Shown here one piece after another: positions 9,595 to 20,250 of a stretch of DNA of 20,250 nucleotides. Position numbers and translations under genes: made by a program. The DNA comes from Hypsibius dujardini (Eukaryota > Tardigrada > Eutardigrada > Parachela > Hypsibiidae). Position 1 is the first letter of the stretch. Every line of letters starts with the position of its first letter. The DNA lies in NCBI GenBank assembly GCA_001579985.1, contig LRSR01007824.1, positions 1 to 20,250 on the forward strand, read 5' to 3'. Below the pieces are notes generated by a model. It saw nothing but the letters and a program-made list of their open reading frames with translations, ran no database searches and was not told the DNA's origin.

Positions 9595-10378
9595 CTGCGG
9601 GATTGGAAACTTTTCCGGAACTCTGATGGGATAATCTCTTCATTCTTAAGAACTTGTCGAGTTGTTTTTGCGGATTCTCTTCTGTCTCTGCCTGATAGTA
9701 CATACATTCTTTCCCTGTCTGTCTCTCAGTTCGTGCTGCTTACTTCGGCTGTTCTACTGTATCTATCTTGATAGCTGCATTTTGACCCGCGATTGTTGAT
9801 GCTTTCCGTACTTCACATCTCTTGAAACGTTTTTATGGCCATTTCGCAACGTTATCATCAGTCGCATTTGGTACTCCACTTTTTATAGATCAGACAGTTT
9901 TCACTATCCTTTCCATGACTGGCGTGTCGCAACTCACAATCACCTTTGTCTGTGTAGGGCGACTCACCACGGTATTGTATCTGTCCTTGTTACTATTCGG
10001 ACTGTCTGGGGTCTGTTTGCCGAGCTAATTGACCGTTAACCGGGAAATCCTATTCCTAACCTTGTGGTCACAGATCTGAAGTTCTTCTAAGTCATCATCG
10101 TACTGTCTGTTCTAGTAGGGATCAATTGATTGATTAAGCAAGTTCTGCCAAGTCAACATCGCACTGTCTGTACTATTACTGATCAATTGATTGATTAAGC
10201 AGAAGGTGGTAGTGGCGCCCCCTTATATTCGTGCCAAAATGTACGACAGTACAGCACGAGTAGTCTGTTTCAGCAGCAGAAGCAATGAAGCAGAAGCAAT
10301 GAACGGCGCAAGATATCCGCCTAATTAAAAACGTGCCTGGTGAGACACCCCTCTGGAATGTCGGTAAAGAGGAATTAT

Positions 10379-10445
10379 CGATTTTGCCAGCACGGCGGTT
10401 TAATAATAATTGGATATTTTAATCGCGTGGCGACTGGCAAAATCG
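10379..10445. repeat. Hairpin-forming inverted repeat
   Basis: The left arm begins CGATTTTGCCAG (10379) and the right arm ends CTGGCAAAATCG (10445); these 12 bases pair perfectly. The inner arms (CGGCGGTTTAA with TTAATCGCGTGGC) pair with gaps around an AT loop. No flanking target duplication was recognised. Confidence 0.7.
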
Positions 10446-10615
10446 CTGACGTCATGGCACGTGGTCCTGGTTGCACGCAGCCAATCGCAATCACAGCCCG
10501 ACCTACCAACTTATTTGATGGATTACCGATTCTGGCTATAAATCCTCGAAGCGTGCGTTGTATCGGCGTAGGCAATGCTCCTACATTTGTACCGAAGTAG
10601 CCCTAAGCACACATA

Positions 10616-10721
10616 GCCATATTATAGCGCTATCCGAGTTAAGCCAATTAGGTCGGTCACTGTGTAGAGGCGTGCACTAATCGAGGTAAATGGCTTCACT
10701 CGGGTGGCGTTATAATATGGC
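10616..10721. repeat. Foldback element, 35-base arms
   Basis: The left arm (10616-10650, starting GCCATATTATA) and right arm (10687-10721, ending TATAATATGGC) are inverted copies with about five mismatches, around a 36-base loop. The left arm contains CCGAGTTAAGCCA, nearly shared with the element at 15406-15527. A short palindrome GGCCACAA/TTGTGGCC lies just to its right (about 10719-10740). The exact outer boundary is unclear, so no class is assigned. Confidence 0.8.
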
Positions 10722-10750
10722 CACAAGTAATATTGTGGCCTGAAACGTAC

Positions 10751-10919
10751 GAAGAGAAGCATATGAATTGAAACAGGATATGGCTTAAAATAAGGAATTT
10801 CGGGCTAGTAACAGCATTTGCTGTGTGTGCGATTCAGTGAGTGAATGAGTGAGTGCCCTTACTAGCCCAAAACTGTCTGTTTCAAATCATATCCTGGTTC
10901 AATTCATACGCTTCTCTTC
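10751..10919. repeat. Foldback element, 61-base arms
   Basis: The left arm 10751-10811 begins GAAGAGAAGC and ends GGGCTAGTAA. The right arm 10859-10919 begins TTACTAGCCC and ends GCTTCTCTTC. The ends pair perfectly and the interior (about 20 bases) is less conserved. The 47-base loop includes a GAGTGAATGAGTGAGT run. It stands 30 bases right of the 10616-10721 element. No flanking TA pair was found, so assignment to a transposon class is open. Confidence 0.85.
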
Positions 10920-11191
10920 CCACGGAGCTCCGCACAAGTTGCCAAAAGGGTCCGAGTTTCAGCCATTCTGCTAGGAAAATTATTTGCACGCAACCAATCA
11001 TTTCCCTGGTGCGTTTTTGCATTGTTTTGCCCATCTGCTGAGACTTCTCTTTACCACATCCATTCGCGATTTGTGAACGGGTTCGTCGTAACTCTCCCAG
11101 CCCACTTTACATTCCCATCTCACCGTCCAAATTAGCCTCATCCAGCTTTCCTCACCGCATTTTTAAATTGCCCCTTGAAAAAATCCATACA

Positions 11192-11323
11192 GTAAGTCGT
11201 CTTGCCAGGCCGTAGGAGAAAGAAGTGCGTCAATTAACGGGCATTTTCCCGTATCGGTTTTTTAGCCATCAGTGTAATCCGGCATTCCTAACGGTTGCAC
11301 TCTTATCCTTTTTCGCCGCGCAG
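11192..11323 (+). other. Possible intron in the 5' UTR of the dynein light chain gene
   Basis: A strong donor ACA|GTAAGTCG at 11192 and an acceptor GCGCAG ending at 11323, seven bases before the ATG, would define a 132-base leader intron. LC8 genes in animals often have a non-coding first exon. Only the splice-site match supports this, without transcript evidence. Confidence 0.35.
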
Positions 11324-11330
11324 ATTCAGG

Positions 11331-11862
11331 ATGTCGGAACGAAAGGCCGTTATTAAAAACGCAGACATGAGCGAGGAGATGCAGCAGGATGCTGTTGATA
11401 TCGCGACGCAAGCCCTTGAGAAATATAACATCGAGAAGGATATTGCGGCCTTCATCAAGAAGGAGTTCGACAAAAAGTACAATCCTACTTGGCATTGTAT
11501 CGTGGGCCGAAACTTTGGCAGCTATGTAAGTTGATTAATGCATTCGGACAGGGACCGGCTGATTTATTGCCGGTGTGCGGTCTCCCGACCAGTTGCTTAA
11601 GCCGTACTCGGTGGGCTAAGCCGGTCTGCTGGACCAATCATGAGCCTGTTTTTAATCGACGAATGAAATATCAAATCAAGTATTGCAATCAATCAATCGG
11701 TCAATCAAAATTTTCAGTGCACAATCGATGAAAACAAATCACTCTTCCAAATACGGTTTTTCATTTCGATTTTTTTGCTGATTTCAGGTGACTCACGAGA
11801 CCAAACACTTCATATACTTCTATCTCGGGCAAGTTGCGATCCTGTTGTTCAAGTCTGGATGA
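11331..11862 (+). CDS. DYNLL1: Dynein light chain LC8 (two exons, 89 aa)
   Basis: LC8 hub protein: a homodimer that binds short linear motifs in many partners and is a subunit of cytoplasmic and axonemal dynein (family knowledge). Exons 11331-11525 and 11788-11862; intron GT..AG between codons; 270 nt. The protein has exactly the usual 89 residues. Conserved blocks are all present: [54 protein letters not shown] and the second-exon strand [20 protein letters not shown]. These form the dimer and peptide-groove surface. The N-terminal Met lies directly after an AGG, with no upstream in-frame ATG. The symbol follows the vertebrate orthologue group; DYNLL1 and DYNLL2 cannot be separated for an invertebrate gene. 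Confidence 0.98.
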
Positions 11863-12269
11863 GCAGAGACCTTGCTCTTCGCGGATACGACTCAATGGGA
11901 CGAATTCTTGTTGTCGAGCTTTGGTTATTGACTGGGAAGGAGCAGTTGTTGTTGATCTGACTTCTTTGATATATTGTTTGACATCACCACCACACTTCTC
12001 GTATTACCGCATCTCACTAGAAAATGTGTAGCTGTTGGGCGCGGAACCTGATACAATCTCTTTAAAAGTTTCTATTGCAAAAGATTGCGCTCTACCGAAC
12101 GGCGTATTCTGTCCCATCGTTCTATCGAGAAATCGGGTTGTTTTATCAATCAGGTAGAATTATGCACTGTATGCTGAATTAAAATTTGACTGATTTTCGA
12201 ACTTCGTGTATTTCAAATTTTTTGTTCAAGGATTCATGCCAGGAAGAATTTCCGGGGATTCTACAATTA

Positions 12270-12523
12270 CACTTTTGGCCAGAAAAATCGGGACGCTTTA
12301 TCGGTCAAGATGCAATTTGTTACCACAAGGCTGCTTTGACTTGAGGCGGAAATAGTTGGCCACAAGACCACATGTGCAATCTGTGTTGCGCAAATGCGCG
12401 CTGTAATCTTGTGGCAAACTATTTCCGCCTCAAGTCAAAACACATTTGTGTATAGCCTACAGCCTTGTGGTAACAAATTGCTTTTTGACAAGTAGAGCGT
12501 CCCGATTTCTCTGGCCAAAGGTG
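12270..12523. mobile_element. TA-flanked palindromic element (MITE-like), 254 bp
   Basis: The termini CACTTTTGGCCAGA and TCTGGCCAAAGGTG are inverted copies with one mismatch, bordered by TA at 12268-12269 and 12524-12525. Inner blocks repeat in inverted order: AATCGGGACGCT, GCAATTTGTTACCACAAGGC, TTTGACTTGAGGCGGAAATA and GCCACAAGA. Almost the whole element folds on itself. The right arm has about 24 extra bases (around 12442-12466) absent from the left arm. No open frame of substance. TA borders and long arms fit a non-autonomous Tc1/mariner-type foldback; the superfamily is inferred. Confidence 0.85.
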
Positions 12524-12568
12524 TATACATGGAAAACGCGGCGGACCAACTATGCAACTTGCGCAGAG

Positions 12569-12634
12569 GACGTAGGAAACAGCAGACAGGCATTCAGACA
12601 AGACGTAGGAAACAGCAGACAGGCATTCAGACAA
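12569..12634. repeat. 33-bp tandem duplication
   Basis: Two identical copies (12569-12601 and 12602-12634) of a unit beginning GACGTAGGAAACAGCAGACA, followed by six bases of a third. The perfect identity suggests a recent event. Non-coding, downstream of the COQ5 3' end. Confidence 0.95.
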
Positions 12635-12846
12635 GACGTAATTACGCATGCAAAGGAAAGAGCCACGAGAGAAGTTAGCACCCTTTCGTCGGATTGCTTT
12701 TTGCGCCGTCGTGGAGAGGAAGTTCGCTCGCTTTACTGCTGGAGGCATTGTCGTAATAAGTAATTTACCGCACATTTGCCCTCGTGAAAGTCATGTACCC
12801 CGCCGCGACGACTGTACGAACGACGGGTTCTTCTCTCCGTGAGTGA

Positions 12847-15808
<2,962 letters not shown>

Positions 15809-16248
15809 CTTTTGGGACAACAATTAACAATGATTACAGTAGTTATTAGGCAAAGAAAAAACAAACACAATGCTGATACACTTCATATCGGCTCTGGCAA
15901 TAGGCTAAATAACGGTGCGAAATGGGAAGCGTTTATTGCATGTGTAGGACTAGAACCTACATGATGAATCAAACAATCTGCTGATCAGCATCAGTGAACA
16001 GGGGAATCGTCGATCGCATGTTTCAATAATTATCCAGAAATTCAATAGTCTAATCAATCTAATCAATCTAATCAATCGACAGCAGAGCATTTTAAATTTT
16101 GATGCAAGACTGTTCTCCTCTTTTAAACGTGTTCCTTTCCATTTTGCAGCACGCGGTGTGTATTCATTTGTTTTTCGTTAAAATATACTCCTTATCGTCG
16201 CCCAATATTTTTAAATTCCAACATTTTGTGTATTTAACCGGCACACAA
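15809..16248. promoter_or_regulatory. Divergent intergenic region between COQ5 and CCDC22
   Basis: This 440-base interval lies between the two start codons and should contain both promoters. Visible features are a TAATCAATC repeat (about 16051-16078) and AT-rich stretches. No TATA box, initiator or paired factor site could be assigned with confidence. Confidence 0.4.
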
Positions 16249-19200
16249 ATGGCCGAAGTTGATGGTATTGTGATTCAAGCTTTACGGCTCCTTGGCTGGT
16301 ATGCTTCTTTTCTATTCACCCCGATGGATTGACAATCAATCTATGGGGCCGTTGGATTGACATTTTTGCATTAGCAACACCCTACTTGTGTTGCTCTCTT
16401 GCTTGCCTGACAATCGTTTTTACTCATGACTGATTCATTTTGGCAGTGATCTTGCGGAGGATGTCGTGTCTATCAGACAATTCTCTGTTGACAACTTGGT
16501 GGAGGCAGTCTCCACGTGTGTTCGCTCCATCCATCCGGAGACTCCTGTACCGACTCGCCTCTCTGCCTCGATGGCCACTAAATACCGTCAGGCATCTGCG
16601 ATCGTTGACGCATGTAAAGTACGTCTCGAAAGTTAGATCATCCGGCCGGTAAACCCAGGCACGTTGTTATTGATTGAATCAGCCGATCGAAAGATCAGTA
16701 AAGCGATTGATCGATCGATTGATCGATAGAATTAGCCACTCAAACACGCAATCAACGACCCACCCATGTATTGTACATTTGTTAGTAATGAAACTCTTTC
16801 CAATCAATCGATCCACTGAATCCAAATCAAGTGATGCCATTGAATCAGTCATTAGTGATTCAAATCGAAAAATTGAAATGAGAGACCTTGCAATAGTTCC
16901 ATGACTGCCACTCATGGGTAATTTTGAGTGGTAGATTAATTGTAGGAAGCGAAGCGGGAGAGTAGGAAGCGAAGCGGGAGAGTAGGAAGGTGATGATGGG
17001 ATTTGCTCTTTTTTAGGCGATTGGTTACACAGGGGACCTGGGATACGAGGCTTTCCTTTACGGGGGAGAAAGCGACATGCGGAAGTTGTTGGTCTTTCTG
17101 GTGGACAAAATTCCGAAAGAGGAACAAACAACCGCAGGAGTTGTTCGTAAGTGTGTTTTATGTGGGTCCTCGGACTCATCGTACGCATAGGAAGACTCGG
17201 TTAGATTAGAACCAATCAAAAAGATTCTCATGTCAACCGAAAGCAATCCGCAGGCAATCAGATTCATATGACAAACGAGGTCTGTCAAACCTTTTTGAAG
17301 GAGGAGTTGAGCGGAGTTGAGCGGGGAAGAGTGGCCTGTCTTTTCAGGCTTGATGATAGAAGTCTCTTCCAATCTTTCCTAATTTAGTAAATGTACATTT
17401 ACGTTATTCTTAATGTTTCCCTTGCAGCCTACGGGAATGTTTTTGCCCGAGAAATCCAGAGCGCCATTGAATCCGAGCGGGAGCGGCCATGGCTTCCGAT
17501 CACTTTCTGGCAGTGGAGGGCGTCGAGACCTCACACTGTAATAACAGCATGAAATCTTCCGGAAATCAATAACAGCATGAAATCTTCCATATTTGTATTA
17601 TTTTAATTACAAAAACGTTTTGTCTGTAAGCATTATTTTCACCGTGTTCATGGTTCTTAGATCACGGCTATTCCGTCAGCGTTCCGTTCGCAACGTTTGT
17701 CCGTTCCCTTGACCAAGGATGAAGCCTCCTCCGCCAAGATCTTTCCGCAGCAAACTTCAACAGCGATAGGATTGGCTGCCTCTATTGTGGAATTTAACAG
17801 CTCCAAACTGGTCTGCTCGCGGCATAATGCTGCGTCTTCTGAGAAGGACTTGGGAAGTCGACAAAGCCAGGTCGGTCTATCGCCTTCTCAAAATGTGTTT
17901 TCCGTTTTGTACAGAGACAGAAATCGGAGCGAGACATCGTATTGGTTTCTGTTGTGCTTTAGATGGATTACTTCAAGAGAAATGTAGCAGCTGCTTCGAA
18001 AGACCAAGTGCCAGCTGACGAGAGACGCCGTCAGAAGCCGTCTGTTCCTGAGAAGCCTTCGACCCGGACTAAACCAGCTCTACCACCGCGACGTAATGTG
18101 AGTCGTGAATTCAAGTGCATGAGATTTGAATTCGATTGCCCGAAAGCCTAGCTAGCTGACACTCCGTTTTTCGCTGCAGAAAGATCAAGCCTCGACAGAC
18201 CCGGCATCGGTAACCGCCGATGTTCCCTCCACTCCTGACCTTGAAGTCAAAGTACTGCATCTGTTTCATTTTGGCCGTTTTCGATAATTAAAATTCTATT
18301 ATTTTTCAGCTTTCGGAAGATGAGCAAGTAACCTTACTTCAAGTGGAAATATTGGCAGCCACTGAAGAGTTGAAAACGGTGTCGGACGAGCTTAAAACAT
18401 TTGATGTCGCCGTCAACAAGGTGAGCAATATTTGTGTAGAATTTTGAATTGTGAGAATTAGATCATTTTATGGTGTTACTTAGGCGGAAGCTGCCATCAG
18501 GGACGGAAAGGAATTCCTGAACTCGTTTGAGAATTCTGTGAAGACCAGGAAGCAGGTGTCGCTGGCTTCGGTGAACGGCCACTTGAGTACAGAAAATCTT
18601 CAAGTGCGATGAACAACTTCTGCAATAACTTCTTGCGTCTTTTTTGTTTGTTATTTTCATTCACCGGCCGTTCGTTTTGTACGTATAGAAAGATATTGAA
18701 GCGCTACAGTCATCGCAAGAGGATCTACATAGTCAGTGGACGGCGAAGAAGGAGGCATTACTGGCAGAACTTGGTACTCTACGACAGCAGTCCCGCTCTC
18801 AGGAAGTAAGGATCCGGCACTCTAGTTTGTCGCTTCACTTTTCTATTTCTATATTATCTTTAGAATTCGACGGAACGCTTGAAAGACGACATCCGTGAGA
18901 CCAAGCAAAGCACGTCCCAGCTGCACGCAGAGTTGACTGACCGTGACGACTACTTGGGTCTCTTGCGGAAAGAGCACCAGAAAATCGCGAAAGACACAAC
19001 ACGATCCAGCTACACCAAACGCATTCTCGAGATCCTGGCCAACATCAAAAAGCAACGCTTGGACATTGATAAGATCATCAAGGACACGCGAGTCATCCAG
19101 AAGGAGATCAACCAGCTGGCGGGGCGACTGGATCGAGCCTTCACCGAGACGGACGAGCTGATGTTTCGCGACGCCAAGGGGGATGAATTTGTGCGGAAGG

Positions 19201-19343
19201 CCTACAAGAACGTGGCGACCTTTCATGAATCCTGTGCCAGCTTGATTCAAGCCGTGGAAGCCACGGGTCTGATCATGAGGGAGATGAAGGATTTGGAGGA
19301 CGAGGTATTTATTTTTTCTGTTGTATAAAATCGAGATCGGACG

Positions 19344-19397
<54 letters not shown>

Positions 19398-19399
19398 AA

Positions 19400-19449
<50 letters not shown>

Positions 19450-19697
19450 CCAAGACAGGCAGGCCAAGACAAGTTCGGTTGATTTGAGCAGGGAATTCGA
19501 GATGTCAGCTACTCATCTCCTCGACGTTTCATACACCTATGACATATGGGGTTTTGGCTTTATTGCTCTAATTTTTTGTTTTCCAGGTTGACAACGAAAC
19601 GAAGAAGAGCAAAGAACAGAATTTGGAACGGGTAAAGGATGATCTTAAGGAGATCAAGGCGGAGAATTCAACACTGGCCAAACGCTTGGAGCTGTAA
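16249..19697 (+). CDS. CCDC22: CCDC22, subunit of the CCC (Commander) complex (twelve exons, 592 aa)
   Basis: Coiled-coil scaffold that with CCDC93 and COMMD proteins forms the CCC/Commander complex for endosomal recycling (family knowledge). Exons: 16249-16298, 16447-16618, 17017-17146, 17428-17537, 17661-17870, 17963-18097, 18180-18251, 18310-18420, 18484-18603, 18689-18805, 18864-19304, 19587-19697; GT..AG, 1779 nt. Residues 1 to about 117 form the calponin-homology-like N-terminal domain (MAEVDGIVIQALRLLG, IGYTGDLGYEAFLYGGE). A variable, Pro/Lys-rich middle (155-293) follows, then heptad-like coiled coil to the end. The strongest family blocks are YTKRILEIL at 459-467, QKEINQLAGRLDR at 488-500 and TDELMFRDAK at 505-514. 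Human CCDC22 is 627 aa. The least certain joins are exons 4-6, where the family is poorly conserved; all keep frame. Confidence 0.94.
16943..16990 (+). repeat. 20-bp tandem repeat in CCDC22 intron 2
   Basis: Two full copies of TAGGAAGCGAAGCGGGAGAG (16943-16962, 16963-16982) and a partial third, purine-rich, 27 bases before the acceptor of exon 3. The rest of this intron (16619-17016) has ATTGATCGATC-like runs and no gene. Confidence 0.9.
17538..17592 (+). repeat. Direct duplication at the start of CCDC22 intron 4
   Basis: AATAACAGCATGAAATCTTC occurs twice, about 29 bases apart, directly after the splice donor of exon 4 (GT at 17538). Non-coding. Confidence 0.85.
19343..19470 (+). repeat. CAGA / GGCA microsatellite in CCDC22 intron 11
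   Basis: (ACAG)n at about 19343-19400 changes into (GCAG)n at about 19402-19450, then two copies of ACAGGCAGGCCAAG. The array lies within the 282-base intron 19305-19586. A minus-strand open frame through it is Cys/Leu/Pro repeat sequence followed by antisense of exon 11, and is not a gene. Confidence 0.95.
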
Positions 19698-20014
19698 GCA
19701 CACGTGACTTAAAAATTATATTGACCGATGTGATTCCACGAAACAGTTGTGATTTTTACTACTAATTTTTGTTGACAATTAAGCGCCGTACTGGTTTGGG
19801 GCCATTACTAGGTAGTGCTCAATTTTTCTAATCTTATTTTGTCTTGCAAATTTATGTGGAACACATTTCTGATTTACAATTCAAAAACGTATGGAGACGG
19901 AGACGGAGCCTGCTTCAGACAGCCAATGAACTTGCCTAGGTGACTGGAATGTTGAGGTCAGGCTTCCGTAGAGACAGACCAGCCCGTCAAGCTTGCTAGT
20001 CACAGCCGCCGTAG
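19698..20014. other. Spacer after CCDC22
   Basis: Contains the CCDC22 3' UTR. No AATAAA was seen on the plus strand, and no gene. A GGAGACGGAGACGGAG run at about 19894-19909 is the only small repeat. Confidence 0.55.
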
Positions 20015-20250
20015 ATGGTCCGAATACTGTACGAGTACAATAAGAGAAAGACGACGAAAGCAGTTACGGGTGATAAATGGAGGGACCGTGTGCCCTTAGG
20101 CACCAAGCGGCAGTTAATTTTTATGGATTTGGCCCAATCGACCGGTAGCCAGGCACTGCTTGCCAAAGATTTTACGATCCCCATTTGCGAGTTGGTTTTT
20201 TTTCGCTTCTCAAACTTTGCCACTTTCCTATCGCGGCAGATCTCGAAAAG
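20015..20250 (+). CDS. Possible 5' end of an unrecognised gene, cut by the window edge
   Basis: An open frame starts at ATG 20015, immediately after an in-frame TAG, and runs 78 codons to the window end without a stop. The product begins MVRILYEYNKRKTTKAVTGD and continues with a mixed, protein-like composition (for example PLGTKRQLIFMDLAQSTGSQ). I do not recognise the family. A 45-base stretch from GTTTTTTTT (about 20195) to CGGCAG (about 20239) has intron-like ends and is also a multiple of three, so a tiny intron cannot be excluded. A minus-strand frame of similar length overlaps (20223-19996) with a hydrophobic C-terminus. One of the two is at most real. Chance is a serious alternative. 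Confidence 0.35.
   Translation, partial: MVRILYEYNKRKTTKAVTGDKWRDRVPLGTKRQLIFMDLAQSTGSQALLAKDFTIPICELVFFRFSNFATFLSRQISK

Larger units (their letters stand above)
9595..11330. other. Spacer between profilin and dynein light chain
   Basis: No credible gene in 1.7 kb. It contains the profilin 3' UTR, a tandem duplication of about 60 bp (10081-10140 and 10142-10201, both ending GATCAATTGATTGATTAAGCA), a GCAGAAGCAATGAA duplication at about 10279-10302, and three long inverted repeats listed separately (10379-10445, 10616-10721, 10751-10919). The last 400 bases presumably include the dynein light chain promoter. Confidence 0.7.
11863..12846. other. Convergent spacer between dynein light chain and COQ5
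   Basis: Holds both 3' UTRs, the palindromic element 12270-12523, a 33-bp tandem duplication (12569-12634) and nothing that reads as a gene. Frames of up to 118 codons here run through the palindrome and the tandem repeat and are not supported. Confidence 0.7.

Noticed and set aside
10500-10620. tRNA-like hairpins (GTAGG...CCTAC and neighbours)
   Set aside because: No complete cloverleaf, acceptor stem pairing or A/B box set could be drawn.
12419-12775. 118-codon minus-strand and 105-codon plus-strand frames
   Set aside because: Both run through half of the palindromic element and the 33-bp duplication; no family resemblance.
18849-19472. 207-codon minus-strand open frame
   Set aside because: Antisense to the highly conserved CCDC22 exon 11 and then to the CAGA/GGCA array; no independent support.

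Overview
The window is nuclear DNA from a small, compact animal genome. It holds six spliced protein-coding genes, all from animal families, plus one possible partial gene at the right edge, with mostly short introns (75 to about 750 bases, GT..AG). The lineage cannot be fixed from this sequence. The profilin is of the short invertebrate type, and the gene density and intron sizes would suit a small ecdysozoan such as a tardigrade; that is a guess. No bacterial genes, rRNA, tRNA, CRISPR array or transposase gene were recognised.

Layout, left to right. 1-1547: non-coding, with simple repeats. 1548-4674 (+): six-finger C2H2 zinc-finger protein whose last two fingers look like the Hunchback/Ikaros C-terminal pair. 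4675-5428: convergent spacer carrying a 322-bp TA-flanked inverted-repeat element. 7977-5429 (-): MMAA, the mitochondrial cobalamin GTPase. 8536-9543 (+): profilin. 9544-11330: long spacer with a tandem duplication and three hairpin-type inverted repeats. 11331-11862 (+): dynein light chain LC8. 11863-12846: spacer with a 254-bp TA-flanked palindromic element. 15808-12847 (-): COQ5, the coenzyme Q C-methyltransferase, with an unusual repeat-rich insertion. 16249-19697 (+): CCDC22, a CCC/Commander subunit. 20015-20250 (+): open frame leaving the window.

The genes do not form a functional unit. MMAA and COQ5 are both mitochondrial, but they stand apart and are each divergent from a different cytoplasmic gene (profilin and CCDC22). 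The exon joins given here keep frame across every junction and each CDS length is a multiple of three: zinc finger 604 aa, MMAA 367 aa, profilin 128 aa, LC8 89 aa, COQ5 399 aa, CCDC22 592 aa.

The most notable non-genic signal is the density of foldback DNA. There are at least six long inverted repeats, three of them bounded by TA dinucleotides as in non-autonomous Tc1/mariner-type elements. Two (10616-10721 and 15406-15527) share an internal motif. Another feature is a TCTG/CAGA tetranucleotide repeat that recurs in an intron of four different genes. Short tandem duplications have also entered coding sequence: 24-bp repeats in COQ5, and 26-bp repeats across the profilin stop codon.
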